Source: Actinomadura luzonensis (GTDB taxonomy: Bacteria > Actinomycetota > Actinomycetes > Streptosporangiales > Streptosporangiaceae). From it: a DNA stretch of 64,000 bases. Made by a program: the position numbers and the translations under genes. The stretch is taken from positions 186,001 to 250,000 of the forward strand of contig NZ_JAKRKC020000001.1 in assembly GCF_022664455.2 (NCBI RefSeq), given 5' to 3'. The notes beneath the pieces were generated by a model. That model had not been told where the DNA came from and ran no database searches. It was given only the letters and a program-made list of their open reading frames with translations. Positions 19,001-28,574 of this stretch are shown piece after piece (the first letter of the stretch is position 1; each line of letters opens with the position of its first letter).

Positions 19001-20221
19001 ATCGAAGAGGCCGCCACGGCACGCGACGCCGCCGTACGCGAGTTCCAGGCGTTCGCCGCCACTGGCCTGCTGAACGTGGCGCTCCCCGATCTGGACGTGC
19101 CTGACACGGACGGCGAGTGGGCGGCGACGCCTGCCGTGCTCCTGGCCAGGGCCGTCAACACCGAACTCGACGCCGTGGACGAGGGCGACGGGCCGTGGGA
19201 CCGGGTGCAGAAGAAGGTCGCCGAGGAGCACAAGCTGCTGGCGGACGCCATGGCCAGGCATGGGCATTCCGTCGGGCTGACCCTGCACGACGGCGTCATG
19301 ATCGTCGATGTGATCTTTCAGGGGCGTGCCAGGGACATGCCCGAGCTGGCCGCGGCGCTGGCCGAGGAGACCGGGCAACGCGCACAGCTCCTTTCGGCCA
19401 AGGAACGCGAGATCCTGGAGAACCATCTGCTCAACGAGGTCGCCGGCACGCTGCATGAGCTGATCGCAGCGGCGGAGTCAGAGGTCCGGGAGATGAACGG
19501 GGAGCTGGAATCCCGCCCCACCTCCACCGGCATGCGGCTGCGCCTGATCTGGAAGACGGCCAGGAACGCCCCCGACGGGCTCGACCGGATCAGAGGCAAG
19601 CTCCGCCAGACCGTGGACGCCTGGTCCGCCGCCGACCGGGCCGCTGTCGGCGCGTTCCTGCAGGAGCGGATCGCCCGCGAGCACGCCGACAACCCAGCCG
19701 CGGGCTGGGCCGAGGCCCTGACCAGAGCGCTGGACTATCGAGCCTGGCACGAGTTCGCCATCCAGCGGCTCCAGGACGGCCAGTGGCGGCCCGCCACTGG
19801 TCCCGCCTCCGGCGGAGAACGGGTGCTGGCGGCGTCGGTTCCGCTGTTCGCCGCCGCCTCGGCCCACTACAAGTCCGCGGGCAACCCGTACGCGCCACGC
19901 CTGGTCGCACTGGACGAGGCGTTCGCCGGGGTGGACGACGACTCCCGGGCCAAGTGCCTGGGCCTGCTGGCCACGTTCGACATGGACGTGGTGATGACCA
20001 GCGAGCGCGAGTGGGGGTGCTACCCACAGGTGCCGGGGCTGGCGATCTGCCAGCTCTCGCGCCGGGACGGCATCGACGCCGTACTGGTGACGCCCTGGCG
20101 ATGGGACGGGCGCGAGCGGCGGCGGGCGGAACGCCCCGCCCTCGGCGTGCCCACGCCCTCCGCCCCCGCCGTACGGCAGGACGGTCTGTTCGGCATGGAC
20201 GAGGGCAGCGCGGCCGGATGA
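16097..20221 (+). CDS. jetC: Wadjet JetC (SMC-like ATPase)
   Basis: This 1,374-residue protein is the SMC-like motor of Wadjet (TIGR02680 family). The Walker A is at residues 39-46 (GNNGTGKS), the ABC signature near residue 1236 (ASGGER) and the Walker B near 1268 (LVALDEAFAGVD). Long Ala/Glu/Arg-rich coiled coils (about residues 240-510 and 730-980) flank a hinge-like central region. The jetB stop overlaps the start; either a GTG one codon upstream or this ATG can be used. The protein is full length with no damage, so the ATPase should be functional. It is thought to extrude plasmid loops for cleavage by JetD. Confidence 0.9.
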   Translation: MLTSPTSERWKPLRAGLVDLFYYDIEEFHFHDGRLLLRGNNGTGKSKVLALTLPFLLDGELAPHRVEPDGDRQKRMEWNLLLGGRHPHPERLGYAWMEFGRRTADGSEEFRTIGCGLKAVKDRGIVRHWFFLTPQRIGAELQLLSSTGVVLTRDKLREAVEGRGMVYDRAADYRRAVDEALFGLGEHRYEALVNLLIQLRQPQLSKKPDEKLLSRALTEALPPLSPALIATVAEAFRGLDEERDALRGLEEAREAATGFLIHYRRYGAIAAKRKAAVPRLAHSRYEHLGRDLGEAESRHAAAETELAAAQQVLEELEEQRTLLEARRDALRESPEMRDAERLKQYGQEAKRLADHARRCAQERDRLAGETQRREQRARTARDKADAAGLDLDRVQDLTVSAAREARCEPGTARTGPDHLLGADQPELARIRRAAEARADRQEQAIGELERLIDRVRQAQERMRAARAEVERLTADAQAVAQRVADAEEAVGGAVTGLVQKYTLYLAGLVELRLDDPDEVIAALRSWAASTDGPNPAASAVGDATRTATDALGRLGAELDSEIKEATRAAADLSEEISRLEAGGHEAPPPPHTRDPATRLDRPGAPLWKVVDFADAVPADHRAGLEAALEAAGILDAWVTPDGTLLATDDTVVVAGEPLSGPSCGAVLRPAVDREDRQAATLADSAVEAVLSGIGLGPGDGGRAWVAVDGRWTNGVLTGSWLKSEAHYIGEGAREAARRARLETLRGELDQVDRRIEVLRDRLESLAGRRERLAAEHRGLPSDSELRETHVKRATAYERRDEVDAAHAAADKALRERQDELQDAGVRAEEFAGDVGLPADPAALDEVKGALTRYRLALAQLWPAVQAWRDAQESAVDAAGELGRTKEQLDGAAELAAKAGEEAGAAAEVYRTLAETAGAAVEELFRRLDQVERELRERVGTERATRLREQRALQERGKAEGERDNLRKQIEEAATARDAAVREFQAFAATGLLNVALPDLDVPDTDGEWAATPAVLLARAVNTELDAVDEGDGPWDRVQKKVAEEHKLLADAMARHGHSVGLTLHDGVMIVDVIFQGRARDMPELAAALAEETGQRAQLLSAKEREILENHLLNEVAGTLHELIAAAESEVREMNGELESRPTSTGMRLRLIWKTARNAPDGLDRIRGKLRQTVDAWSAADRAAVGAFLQERIAREHADNPAAGWAEALTRALDYRAWHEFAIQRLQDGQWRPATGPASGGERVLAASVPLFAAASAHYKSAGNPYAPRLVALDEAFAGVDDDSRAKCLGLLATFDMDVVMTSEREWGCYPQVPGLAICQLSRRDGIDAVLVTPWRWDGRERRRAERPALGVPTPSAPAVRQDGLFGMDEGSAAG

Positions 20222-21510
20222 GCGGCAGCAGCACGAACGGCCCCACCGCAGGCGGCTCCGTGACAGGCAGCGGTGCGAGCGAGCGGCTGGGGCGGCTGCT
20301 GGGCGGCGACGAGACCGCCTGGCTGATCGACCGGGCACGCCGCCGCCTGGAACAGGGCAGACCGCTGACAGGAACGGTGACGCTCACGACGGCGACCCCC
20401 GCACAGCGCCGCGCGGCCGAGGCGCTGCTCGGCCGTCGCGCGGGAGCCGGGTCCTCCCTGTCGGTCTCCTTGGACGAGGTGGATCGCATCCTGCGAGTGG
20501 GCGGCATCGCCGCGGACGGGCTGCGCGAGGCCGTCATCCGGCTACGTGGCCCGATCCGGGACCTGACGGGGGAGAAGGCCACGCGTGCAGCGGACTGGAA
20601 ACGGGCCTTCGCCAAGCTCGACGCCCTCATCAGCGAGCGGCCCGAACTGTCCGGGTGGCGATCGTGGCTGGAATCCACCGGCCTGGTCAGAAGGCTCGCC
20701 ACCACGGCCGGCGAAGCACGTACCCTGCTCGACCGGCTGAGCACCGTGCTGGAGCGACTGCCGTCACCGGGCACGCGCCTCGGCCGGCTCGCCGCCGAGA
20801 CCTGCGCGGACGCGCACGCGCTGGACGAAGGACGCCCGCTGGCGACTCTCGCCCTGTCCGCGGCGCGTGCCCTGTCCGGCCTGCCGTACGCGAGCGAAGG
20901 CGGCGCGGACGCCCGCCGCTCGGCCTGGGCCGCAGTCGGCGTGCACCTCGACGACCTGTCCTCCTTCGTGCTCTGCCTGGGGCTGCCGGGTGACGACCGC
21001 TCCCCCACCGGACGCGTGCTCAGCGCCGCCGGCGCTGCGGGCGAGCCATGCGTGCTGACCCTGCGCCAGCTTCTCCGGCACGATACGCCCCTGCGCGCGA
21101 ACCTGGTCAGGATCTGCGAGAACCCCATCGTGGTCGCGGCAGCGGCCGACGAACTCGGAGCCTCCTGCCCACCCCTGGTATGCGGCGGCGGCCGGCCGTC
21201 GGCAGCCGTCTGGCGGCTGCTGGACCTGCTCGCGGCCGGCGGCGCGACGTTCGCCTACCATGGCGACTTCGACTGGGGCGGGATCGCCATCGCCGCCGCT
21301 GTCCACGAGCGGGCCGGATTCCTGCCGTGGCGCTTCGACGCCGCCTCCTACCGAGCCGTGCCCTCGTCGGCGCCGCTGTCCGGGCAGGTACGCCCGACCC
21401 CCTGGGATCCGGAGTTGTCCGTGGCGATGGAGCGACGAGGCGTACGCGTCGAGGAGGAGCTCGTACTCCCGGAGCTGGTAGCTGACCTGAAGTTGCGAAC
21501 CTCGTCGTGA
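20218..21510 (+). CDS. jetD: Wadjet JetD (Toprim nuclease, DUF3323/DUF2399)
   Basis: This 430-residue protein is the nuclease subunit (TIGR02679 family). The C-terminal Toprim domain shows the catalytic glutamate in ICENPIVV (about residue 300) and the D-x-D motif in HGDFDWGG (about 350-355). These are the residues expected to bind the metal for DNA cleavage. The ATG overlaps the jetC stop (ATGA), which fixes the start. A much longer open frame upstream is only antiparallel reading inside jetC. With all four genes intact the system should be active. Confidence 0.9.
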   Translation: MSGSSTNGPTAGGSVTGSGASERLGRLLGGDETAWLIDRARRRLEQGRPLTGTVTLTTATPAQRRAAEALLGRRAGAGSSLSVSLDEVDRILRVGGIAADGLREAVIRLRGPIRDLTGEKATRAADWKRAFAKLDALISERPELSGWRSWLESTGLVRRLATTAGEARTLLDRLSTVLERLPSPGTRLGRLAAETCADAHALDEGRPLATLALSAARALSGLPYASEGGADARRSAWAAVGVHLDDLSSFVLCLGLPGDDRSPTGRVLSAAGAAGEPCVLTLRQLLRHDTPLRANLVRICENPIVVAAAADELGASCPPLVCGGGRPSAAVWRLLDLLAAGGATFAYHGDFDWGGIAIAAAVHERAGFLPWRFDAASYRAVPSSAPLSGQVRPTPWDPELSVAMERRGVRVEEELVLPELVADLKLRTSS

Positions 21511-21625
21511 TCATCGAGATAGCCTCAACGCTCGGCCCGCATGTTCGCCGATCCACCGGACGGGGAAGCAGTCAGATGTCCGTGGGCCAGTAACCGAACA
21601 AGCCCAAGGAAGAGACGGCGCCGCC

Positions 21626-22762
21626 ATGGACGTCATGGAGCAGGCCGCGGCCCTCAAGGGGCAGCTGATCGACTTCGCCCTGTCACCCCGGTTCGCCCGC
21701 GAGCTCAACGAGGCCTTCGAGCAGAGCGACCCCGAAGGCCTCGCCGACGGCGAGGCAGCCGTGAGCATGATCATCGACCACTTCGTCCTGCAGCGGCGGC
21801 TGGCCTCCGGCGACACGGTCATCGACCGCTTCCTGCGCGCCCATCCCCGCCTGAGCCCGCAGGAGCGGGAGATGATCCTCGGCTGGAGGGACGTGGTCGA
21901 AGGCATCTTCGAGGTCCAAGGCAAAGACCAGGACGCCGTGATCCTGTTCAACCTCATCGACGAGCTCACCTACCGCGCCCGGTCCAACATGGGCAAGTCC
22001 GCCTTCCGCCCGGCGAAAAAGGGCATGTTCCTCATCTGCCGGCTGGTGCCGCTCGACGAGGATTGGCTGGTCAGCGCGAACATCAGCCTCTTCCCCGCCG
22101 ACGCCCGCGACCAACTCCTCACTCAGGCGGCGGAGTTCGGCCTCCGCAACCCCAAGCTGGTCTTCCGCAACCCGGACAAGCTCACCACCACACGCCGCAT
22201 ACTCACCGAACAGCGAGACGTCTTCATCGACCTGTACGGTGCCGAATACATCGTCGTCCGGGGAGAGGACGTGGCCCCGCGATACGACGCCTTCCTGCGG
22301 GCTTGCATGGACCGGGCCCAACCCGGCAACAGCTCGCCTCTGCCCGGCTTCACCCTTCCCGACGACATCCTGGACGCCGAAACGGTGGCCATCCACTTCG
22401 ACCCGGAAACAGGCATCAGCTTCTACCTCGAATTCGGCCTCCTGCAAGAGCTCTTCGCCGACCCGAAACTGATCAACCGGCGCCGCTACCGCGAGACCCT
22501 GACCTCCTACCTCCGCGGCGACGACATCTCCCCCGCTGCCATCAAGCTCCTGACCGAGCCCGGCCCGGACAACGCCGGCGTCGTCTTCGGCAAGCTCCTC
22601 AAGAAGAAGGACTTCTCCTGGCCCGAGCACGGGGAGTCGCTGCTGCGCCGGTACAAGGCCCGCTACTTCGACGAGCCCCAACTGCCCACCACCGTCCCCG
22701 CCGGCGACACGATGGCCGGACATCTGCGCAACGCCCAGCGCGAGGAGTCGCCGGAGCCCTGA
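21626..22762 (+). CDS. conserved hypothetical protein beside Wadjet
   Basis: I do not recognise this 378-residue protein. It is soluble, mixed alpha/beta, with no signal peptide. A recurring-looking central segment reads GKDQDAVILFNLIDELTYRA then RSNMGKSAFRPAKKGMFL, and the C-terminus is charged. It starts 116 bases after jetD on the same strand with GGAAGAGA upstream of the ATG, so it is either the fifth gene of the defence operon or the next cargo gene of the island. Its codon use is as GC-rich as jetABCD. Confidence 0.6.
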   Translation: MDVMEQAAALKGQLIDFALSPRFARELNEAFEQSDPEGLADGEAAVSMIIDHFVLQRRLASGDTVIDRFLRAHPRLSPQEREMILGWRDVVEGIFEVQGKDQDAVILFNLIDELTYRARSNMGKSAFRPAKKGMFLICRLVPLDEDWLVSANISLFPADARDQLLTQAAEFGLRNPKLVFRNPDKLTTTRRILTEQRDVFIDLYGAEYIVVRGEDVAPRYDAFLRACMDRAQPGNSSPLPGFTLPDDILDAETVAIHFDPETGISFYLEFGLLQELFADPKLINRRRYRETLTSYLRGDDISPAAIKLLTEPGPDNAGVVFGKLLKKKDFSWPEHGESLLRRYKARYFDEPQLPTTVPAGDTMAGHLRNAQREESPEP

Positions 22763-22854
22763 TCTCTGCGCGCAACCGCGAACCGCCGGCGAACGAGAAG
22801 CATAGCGATCACCCCCGGTAGTGCTGCAGTCCGCCGAACCACCGAAGGACGTAT

Positions 22855-23120
22855 ATGGTCCTTGAGCCGACCGCGGAGCAGCAGGCCGCGAGGGATGCGT
22901 TCGTGGCCGGCCCGATCTGGCCCTGGTCGCCGGCGCCGCATCCGGCGAGACCTCCACCCTGATCCTGATGGGCGCCTCCACCCGCTAAGCGGAGCCTGTA
23001 CATGGCCTTCAACAAGACGCTCGCCGCAGACGCCCAGCACCGCTTCGGCCCTTCGAGACCGCCCACACGGTGGCCGGGCACACCTTCCGGCCCAGGCCGG
23101 CAATCTGCCCAGCGATGCGG
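22855..23120 (+). pseudogene. UvrD-type helicase remnant
   Basis: The ATG at 22855 opens a UvrD-like N-terminus (LEPTAEQQAARDAFVAG). The frame then shifts to DLALVAGAASGETSTLILMG, the Walker A region with the essential Lys changed to Glu (GETS instead of GKTS). It shifts again to RSLYMAFNKTLAADAQHRF, which is conserved in the family. Nothing is left of the remaining helicase motifs. At least two frameshifts, one stop and a large 3' deletion make this a dead gene. Confidence 0.75.
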
Positions 23121-23247
23121 CGGCATCCCCAGTCCACGCCTGCGATCGGACGAGCAGCGCGATCCAGCCGAATGTTCGTAAGACGATCACGTACAGCAGC
23201 CGCAGAGCCGTCCTGCGATCCTGCCGGAGCCGAGCCATCGAGCACAG

Positions 23248-23272
23248 CAAAACCCCCGCGGCGAGGCGGGGC
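23248..23272 (-). terminator. rho-independent terminator, minus strand
   Basis: On the minus strand, CCCCGC-CTCGCC-GCGGGG forms a 6-bp GC stem followed by GTTTTG. It lies to the left of repeat copy B, in the place where the terminator of a tRNA-Arg gene reading leftwards would be. Confidence 0.5.
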
Positions 23273-23422
23273 CGCCGTTCTTGCCGCAGCAGCCGGAGGT
23301 GCGAATGGATCATGAAGTGTGCGGGGTTGGTGCTGGCGAGCGCGTTCGGAGCACGTAGGCGCTAGACGGAAATTCTAGAACGAGTTCGATCCTAAATCAC
23401 CGCAGGTCGAAACATGATCAAA

Positions 23423-23590
23423 GCGCGCCCTGCAGGATTCGAACCTGCGACCGTCGGATCAGAAGCAAGATCTTTAAGTGCCGCGCAGTGCTGTTGGGTA
23501 ATGGTTCGTGCCACCTCAGCGCGTTGTGCGTGTCAGGCGGTGCCGGGTTCTAATGGCGTGTGACGGGGCGTACGAGCACGCACCGAGCAC
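23423..23590 (-). repeat. tRNA-Arg(UCU) 3'-half repeat, copy B
   Basis: On the minus strand this copy has the undamaged T-arm and 3' acceptor of tRNA-Arg (GGTCGCAGGTTCGAATCCTG) but no 5' half. The anticodon loop carries a substitution (CTTCTGA for CTTCTAA). The match to copies A and C continues to the right through GTGTCAGGCGGTGCCGGG and TGACGGGGCGTACGAGCACG. It separates the Wadjet segment from the IS-rich segment. Confidence 0.8.
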
Positions 23591-24109
23591 GCACAGCCGA
23601 CCGCTGTGTCCAGCTTCCGGTCGTCTCCGATCTGCAAATGTGGCGAAATCGGCCATGCGATGGCTCCGCCTCTCCCCTCCATACTTCGTCGTTATGCAGT
23701 ACGTATCCGCAGCGGAAGAACGGCTCCAGGACACGTACAAGACCGGCGAGCCCCTCGATCTCTCCCCTCAGCAACCGATCGGGGTCAACGGCAAGCAATC
23801 CCTGGACCGACTCATCCGTGCCGAATTCATCAGGCACACACTGCTCGCTGCAACACCACCACCTCTGGCCAACGGATGCGGTATTCAGATCATCGGCGCC
23901 ACGATCGTCGGCAGACTGAGCTTGTCCCACATCCGCATTGCCGTTCCGCTGCAGTTCCGAGGTTGTACCTTCGACACGGCGGGCTGCGAGCGGAAGGCCT
24001 GCGAGTCGACGGCACACTGCTCCTCACCAGATGCACCGCCGACGGTCCCGTTCATCTAACCGATGCACGAATCGGCGGCTCCCTGAGGCCACGTCCAAGA
24101 TCGTGGTGT

Positions 24110-25461
24110 ATGAGATTCGACCACTCTGCGATCTGGGTCCTATTTAAGCAGCAATAGCATTGTTCGTCACATTTACTTCAGCGGCGTCTTCTTGTGTCTT
24201 TCTCTCGGTGGCCTTACGGCAATCGGCCAGGATCTCCAGGCCGAGGTAGCGGCGGCCTTCGGTCCATTCGTCGTGCTGCTCGGCCAGGACGGCGCCGACG
24301 AGCCGGATGATCGCGTCACGGTTGGGGAAGATGCCGACCACGTCGGTGCGGCGGCGGATCTCCTTGTTCAGCCGCTCTTGCGGGTTGTTGGACCAGATCT
24401 GCCGCCACACGGTCTTGGGGTAGGCGGCGAAGGCGAGGATGTCCTCGCGCGCCTCATCCAGATGCTCGGCGGCCTTGGGATACTTGTCCTCCAGCGCCTG
24501 GACGACCTGGCGGTGCTGAGCCCGCACCGAGCCGGCGTCAGGCTGCTCAAAGACGGTGCGCAACATCGTCGAGACCCACGGCTGGGCGCTCTTCGGCACG
24601 CAGGTGGCCAAATTTCGGGCGTAGTGCGCGCGACACCGCTGCCAGGACGCGCCGGGCAGCGTGGAGCCGATCGCGTCGCGCAGCCCGGCGTGACAGTCGG
24701 AGATCACCAGGCTGACGCCGGACAGGCCGCGGGCGACCAGGCCGCGCAGGAACGCCAGCCAGCCCGCCCCGTCCTCAGAAGAGACCACGTCAATGCCGAG
24801 GATCTCCCGGTGCCCGTCGGCGTTGACGCCGGTCGCCACCAGGGCGTGCACGTTGACCGTGCGGCCGCCCTCGCGCACCTTCTGCGTCAGCGCGTCGATC
24901 CAGACGAAGGTGTAGGGGCCGGCGTCCAGCGGCCGGTTGCGAAAGTCGGCCACCATCTCATCCAGCTCCCGTGCCATCACGCTGACCTGGGACTTCGACA
25001 GTCTGGTGACGCCGAGCTGCTCGGCCAGCTTCTCCACCCGCCGGGTCGACACCCCCAGCAGGTAGGAGGTGGCCACCACCGAGGCCAGCGCCCGCTCGGC
25101 CCGCCGCTGCCGTTCCAGCAGCCACTCGGGGTAATACGTCCCGGTCCGCAGCTTCGGAATCGCCAGCTCGACCGTCCCCGCCCGGGTGTCCCACTCGCGG
25201 TGCCGGTAACCATTGCGTGAGTTCGTCCGCGCGTCCGACACCTCGCCGTAGCCGGCGCCGCAGCGCTGCTCGACCTCGGCATCCATCATCATCTGCGCCA
25301 TCCGCACGACCATCTCGCGCAGCACATCGGGCGACGCCGCGGCGAGGGTCTCGTCGAACCACTCACCCTGAGCAGGCAGAATGTCTTTAGCGGCCACTTC
25401 TCGTCCTCCTTCGTATGCCTTCGACAGCTGTGAAGGATCGCGGAGTGGCCGCCCTCATGTC
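24110..25461 (-). mobile_element. IS256-family insertion sequence
   Basis: The element holds one transposase gene and imperfect terminal inverted repeats. The left end (around 24112-24133) reads GAGATTCGACCACTCTGCGATC and the right end, on the other strand, GAGGGCGGCCACTCCGCGATCC in pieces that match at most positions. The size of about 1.35 kb is normal for the family. I found no convincing 8-9 bp target duplication, so the flanks may have rearranged after insertion. Confidence 0.8.
24144..25397 (-). CDS. IS256-family transposase
   Basis: This 417-residue mutator-type transposase is full length. The DDE residues can be placed in VWIDALTQKVREGG (first Asp), VISDCHAGLRDAIG (second Asp) and NNPQERLNKEIRRRTDVVG (Glu). 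The SRNGYRHREWDT segment and the C-x-x-H pattern in WQRCRAHYARNL are family hallmarks. No frameshift is seen, so the element may still move. It is transcribed against the gene it has broken. Confidence 0.95.
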   Translation of the reverse strand: MAAKDILPAQGEWFDETLAAASPDVLREMVVRMAQMMMDAEVEQRCGAGYGEVSDARTNSRNGYRHREWDTRAGTVELAIPKLRTGTYYPEWLLERQRRAERALASVVATSYLLGVSTRRVEKLAEQLGVTRLSKSQVSVMARELDEMVADFRNRPLDAGPYTFVWIDALTQKVREGGRTVNVHALVATGVNADGHREILGIDVVSSEDGAGWLAFLRGLVARGLSGVSLVISDCHAGLRDAIGSTLPGASWQRCRAHYARNLATCVPKSAQPWVSTMLRTVFEQPDAGSVRAQHRQVVQALEDKYPKAAEHLDEAREDILAFAAYPKTVWRQIWSNNPQERLNKEIRRRTDVVGIFPNRDAIIRLVGAVLAEQHDEWTEGRRYLGLEILADCRKATERKTQEDAAEVNVTNNAIAA

Positions 25462-27614
25462 ACATCGATCTTCCTGAACAGGCACCAAGGTGACGAACGG
25501 GTTCAAACCCGTACACCACTCCCGTGGACGCTAACCTCCCTGAGAATGGACGACGCCACCATCGACGGACATGGCGACAGAGGATTCCTCGCCGACAACA
25601 TTCAGGTGGCAGGACGACTGTGGGCCCAAGACCTAGTGATCAAGGGAACCTTCCAAATCCACAACGGCGAGGTATCCGGCTCGATCAGCCTGTGGGGCGC
25701 CACCTTTCACACCCCAGACGGTCACGCGCTCCGCCTCGGTGGCCTGCGCTGCCGTGGCGGACTTTTCTGCAGCGACGGTTTTCGAGCCGTCGGCGCCATC
25801 AGGGCCATCGGAGTGGAGCTGTCCCATCTCACGCTGCGGAACGCGACCCTCACCTCATCCACGGATCTGGCACTCGACCTGACGGACGCACGGATCGCCC
25901 GGCTGGACGCCGCGGAGAACCTACGAGTCACCGGGGTGCTCTGCCTACGCAACGCCCGAATATCGGGTACCGCAGACCTGACCGGCGCCGTTCTGGACGC
26001 AGGCGTAGATCACACCGCGATCGACGCTGTGGCCCTTGAAGTCGGCGACTCCCTGGTGCTGTCGCGGGTGCACGCGACCGGAGGACTCGACCTTCTCACC
26101 GCCCGCATCTACCTACACGACACCAAAGTGTCCGCCCGCGGGAAGCAGATCGCCTTCCGCGGCTCCCGTATCAAGGTCGGAGCCGACCTGTTCGCCAAGC
26201 ACACCGTCATCGACGGCGAAGCTCGTCTCAGCGGTGCCCACATCGGCAACAACGTCCTGTTCAGCCACAGTGTCCTGCGCAACAGCACAGGCTCGGCGTT
26301 GCATGCCGAAGGGCTTCAAGCCCGCTGCCTGGATCTCCTGTTCGCCGAGCAGCCGCAAGGCGCGATAAATCTCCAGCACGCCCGAGTGAATGTGCTTCGT
26401 GACAACCCGATGACCTGGCCGACCCTACTGAAACTCAACGGCTTCGCCTACGACACGCTTCACAGGAAAGCGCCACGGTTGAGAAACGGCTGGCCTGGCT
26501 CGCCCGCAACGAAGGCCCGTTCCAACCCCAACCGTTCGAACAGCTGGCCGCCTATTACACGAGTATCGGCAACGACGCCGACGCCCGCCGCGTACTGCTG
26601 CGAAAAGAGCGGAAGTACCGCGCCGCCCAACCCGCCGCCAGTCGCATCTGGAGCTATGCCCAGGACGTGACCGTGGGATACGGCTACCAACCCTGGCGGG
26701 CGGTGACCTGGCTCCTGGTCCTCCTCATCGGGGGCAGCGCGACCTACAGGCTGGCCCCTCCGGCAGTGTTCAACCCCACAGAGGCTCCCCCATTCAATGC
26801 CATCGTCTACACACTGGACTTGCTCCTGCCCATCGGCGATCTGGGCCAGCAGCACGCATTCAATCCCACCGGAGCAGGCCAGTGGCTGTCCTACCTGCTC
26901 ATAGCAGCCGGCTGGGTGCTCGTCACTACCATCGCCGCCGGCGTAGCACGTGTCCTCAGCCGCAAGTGAGCCCACCTACCCATCTCGTCCGACGGTGCAG
27001 GGGCGCGAATACTCGACTCATAGGGTGACCTGCAGCTCTAGGCAGACGCGCGCAACCCCACCGGCTGAGCGGTCGCTCAAAACGACTTGTGCAGTTGCTC
27101 AATTCGGCTGAGCGACTGCACAACGCAGCCCTGGCGCTCTCCCATCGGCCGTGCCGCAACTCGCGGTGTCGGCTCTGCCGTTCCCGGCTATCGCGGTGCG
27201 TCCGCTTGCGTGGTCGACCCCGCCAAGGGTTCAAAGATGTGGCTTCGCCGGGGTTGGAGGGGTGCCATGCCCAACCTATTCTCATACTGTAGTTGCATGA
27301 ATGCTTTCTGTGAGCAGCACTCATGATCTGCAGGCTCACAGGGGGGAGGCGGCCGAATGGCGACCACGTCCCGAAGACGCCTTGCTTCCTGCGATCTGGA
27401 TAGGTGGCACAGGCCGAATCAATCACTGAACGCGAAACTCCCATACAATCGGCACGGCGGGCATTACCTTCTTTCTTGGACAAAGAGCACGATTCGCGCA
27501 GGATTGATTAGCGTGGATGTCGCATCTGGTGCGGGCAAATGTCCGAAGGGGGAGGTTGGGGCCTGCCCGCGGTTGTATGGTTTGAGGGCACTTCCACCAT
27601 GCGAGGAGGGCCCT

Positions 27615-28571
27615 ATGCCGGGCAGAAAAGATCCAGCGAAGCGGACAGGTGGCAAACGATTTACCAGAAGTGGCATATTCCGGTACGGGTTGCCGTTCTT
27701 GTTGACCGTGGTGACGGCGGTTTGCACCGCTATGGCGACCTTGAGTGCGATACCAATCCGGGTCTATTGGACGCTCGGCATCGTCGCGGCCATCGCCGCC
27801 AACGCCTTCATCAATCTGTACAAGGAGCGCGCTGCGGAGGACGCCAAGAGACTTGCCATCACGGCGAAGGCCAGTCTTGTGGACGTGCTGTTAAACCAAT
27901 GGCAACCGGTGATCACGGCTGTCCAGAACGTTGCCGCTGCCGAATCACTGACCCGCAAGGAGCAAGCGCTCAGCGGACTGAGGCAAGTGACTGTCGGCTT
28001 AGCGAGCAAGATTTTTTCAGAGAACTCTGACAAGTCTTTCAAGACTCGCGCCACTCTGTACCTCTTTGATAATGACCAGCACGAACTCCTACGGGACAGC
28101 TGCCAGGGAAGACCGAGTGATGGTATGCCGCCGAGCAAAATCTCTCCTGACCGTAACGGCAGGCCTCCCTCTCTCGTGAAGAAGGACATAGCAGCGATAG
28201 AGATCGCGCTCGGTGAGAACGCCGTCCTCATCAACTCGGTGACCGAGCACGAGATCACCAGGGACAACACCGAAGGATACCGGTCATGCGTGGTTGTTCC
28301 CGTCCAAGCAAACGGCGCGAAGTTCGGCCTCTTCATCGTCGACTCCGATCAGGAGTCGTCCTTCAGCGACGAAGACAAAGGTCTCGTCATCATGATGGCG
28401 CATCTGCTGGCGGCAGGCCTAGCCGATGTGCGCACCTACCGATCGATCGCCGCGGGCTCCCCGAAGGGGGGTACCAATAGCGCTCTCGCTCCTTCCCTAA
28501 ACAACTCCGTCCCCACGACTCGGGACGGCGACGAGTCAACCACGCCCATCGGCAAAACCAGCCAGGAGTAG
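27615..28571 (+). CDS. membrane-anchored GAF-like sensor protein
   Basis: This 318-residue protein starts at the ATG 27615, where a strong AGGAGGG sits just upstream. Two hydrophobic helices (about residues 22-70: LPFLLTVVTAVCTAMATLSA and VYWTLGIVAAIAANAFINLY) anchor it. A coiled linker follows, then a GAF-like domain (about 110-270) with FKTRATLYLFDNDQHEL, YRSCVVVPVQANGAKFGLFI and LVIMMAHLLAAGLADV. No catalytic output domain is visible, so it may sense a ligand and pass the signal to the next gene. The third-position GC is lower than in the neighbours, in keeping with transfer. Confidence 0.6.
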   Translation: MPGRKDPAKRTGGKRFTRSGIFRYGLPFLLTVVTAVCTAMATLSAIPIRVYWTLGIVAAIAANAFINLYKERAAEDAKRLAITAKASLVDVLLNQWQPVITAVQNVAAAESLTRKEQALSGLRQVTVGLASKIFSENSDKSFKTRATLYLFDNDQHELLRDSCQGRPSDGMPPSKISPDRNGRPPSLVKKDIAAIEIALGENAVLINSVTEHEITRDNTEGYRSCVVVPVQANGAKFGLFIVDSDQESSFSDEDKGLVIMMAHLLAAGLADVRTYRSIAAGSPKGGTNSALAPSLNNSVPTTRDGDESTTPIGKTSQE

Positions 28572-28574
28572 CCA

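Larger units (their letters stand above)
23694..26969 (+). pseudogene. membrane-associated repeat protein broken by an IS element
   Basis: The N-terminal part (from MQYVSAAEERLQDTY) and the right-hand part (from about 25.5 kb) belong to one actinomycete family often annotated as membrane-associated oxidoreductase. It has a long bactofilin/pentapeptide-like beta repeat, such as IQIIGATIVGRLSLSHIRI and LRVTGVLCLRNARISGTADL, then EQLAAYYTSIGNDADARRVL and two or three C-terminal membrane segments. The gene is interrupted at about 24.11 kb by an IS256-family element. It also has frameshifts near 23.98 kb and 26.46 kb, the latter separating the repeat part from the membrane part (26667-26969). Confidence 0.75.

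Noticed and set aside
26970..27614. A gene in the 645-base gap before the GAF-like protein
   Set aside because: Only short frames without ribosome-binding sites or family similarity are present; the region appears non-coding and nothing was recognised in it.
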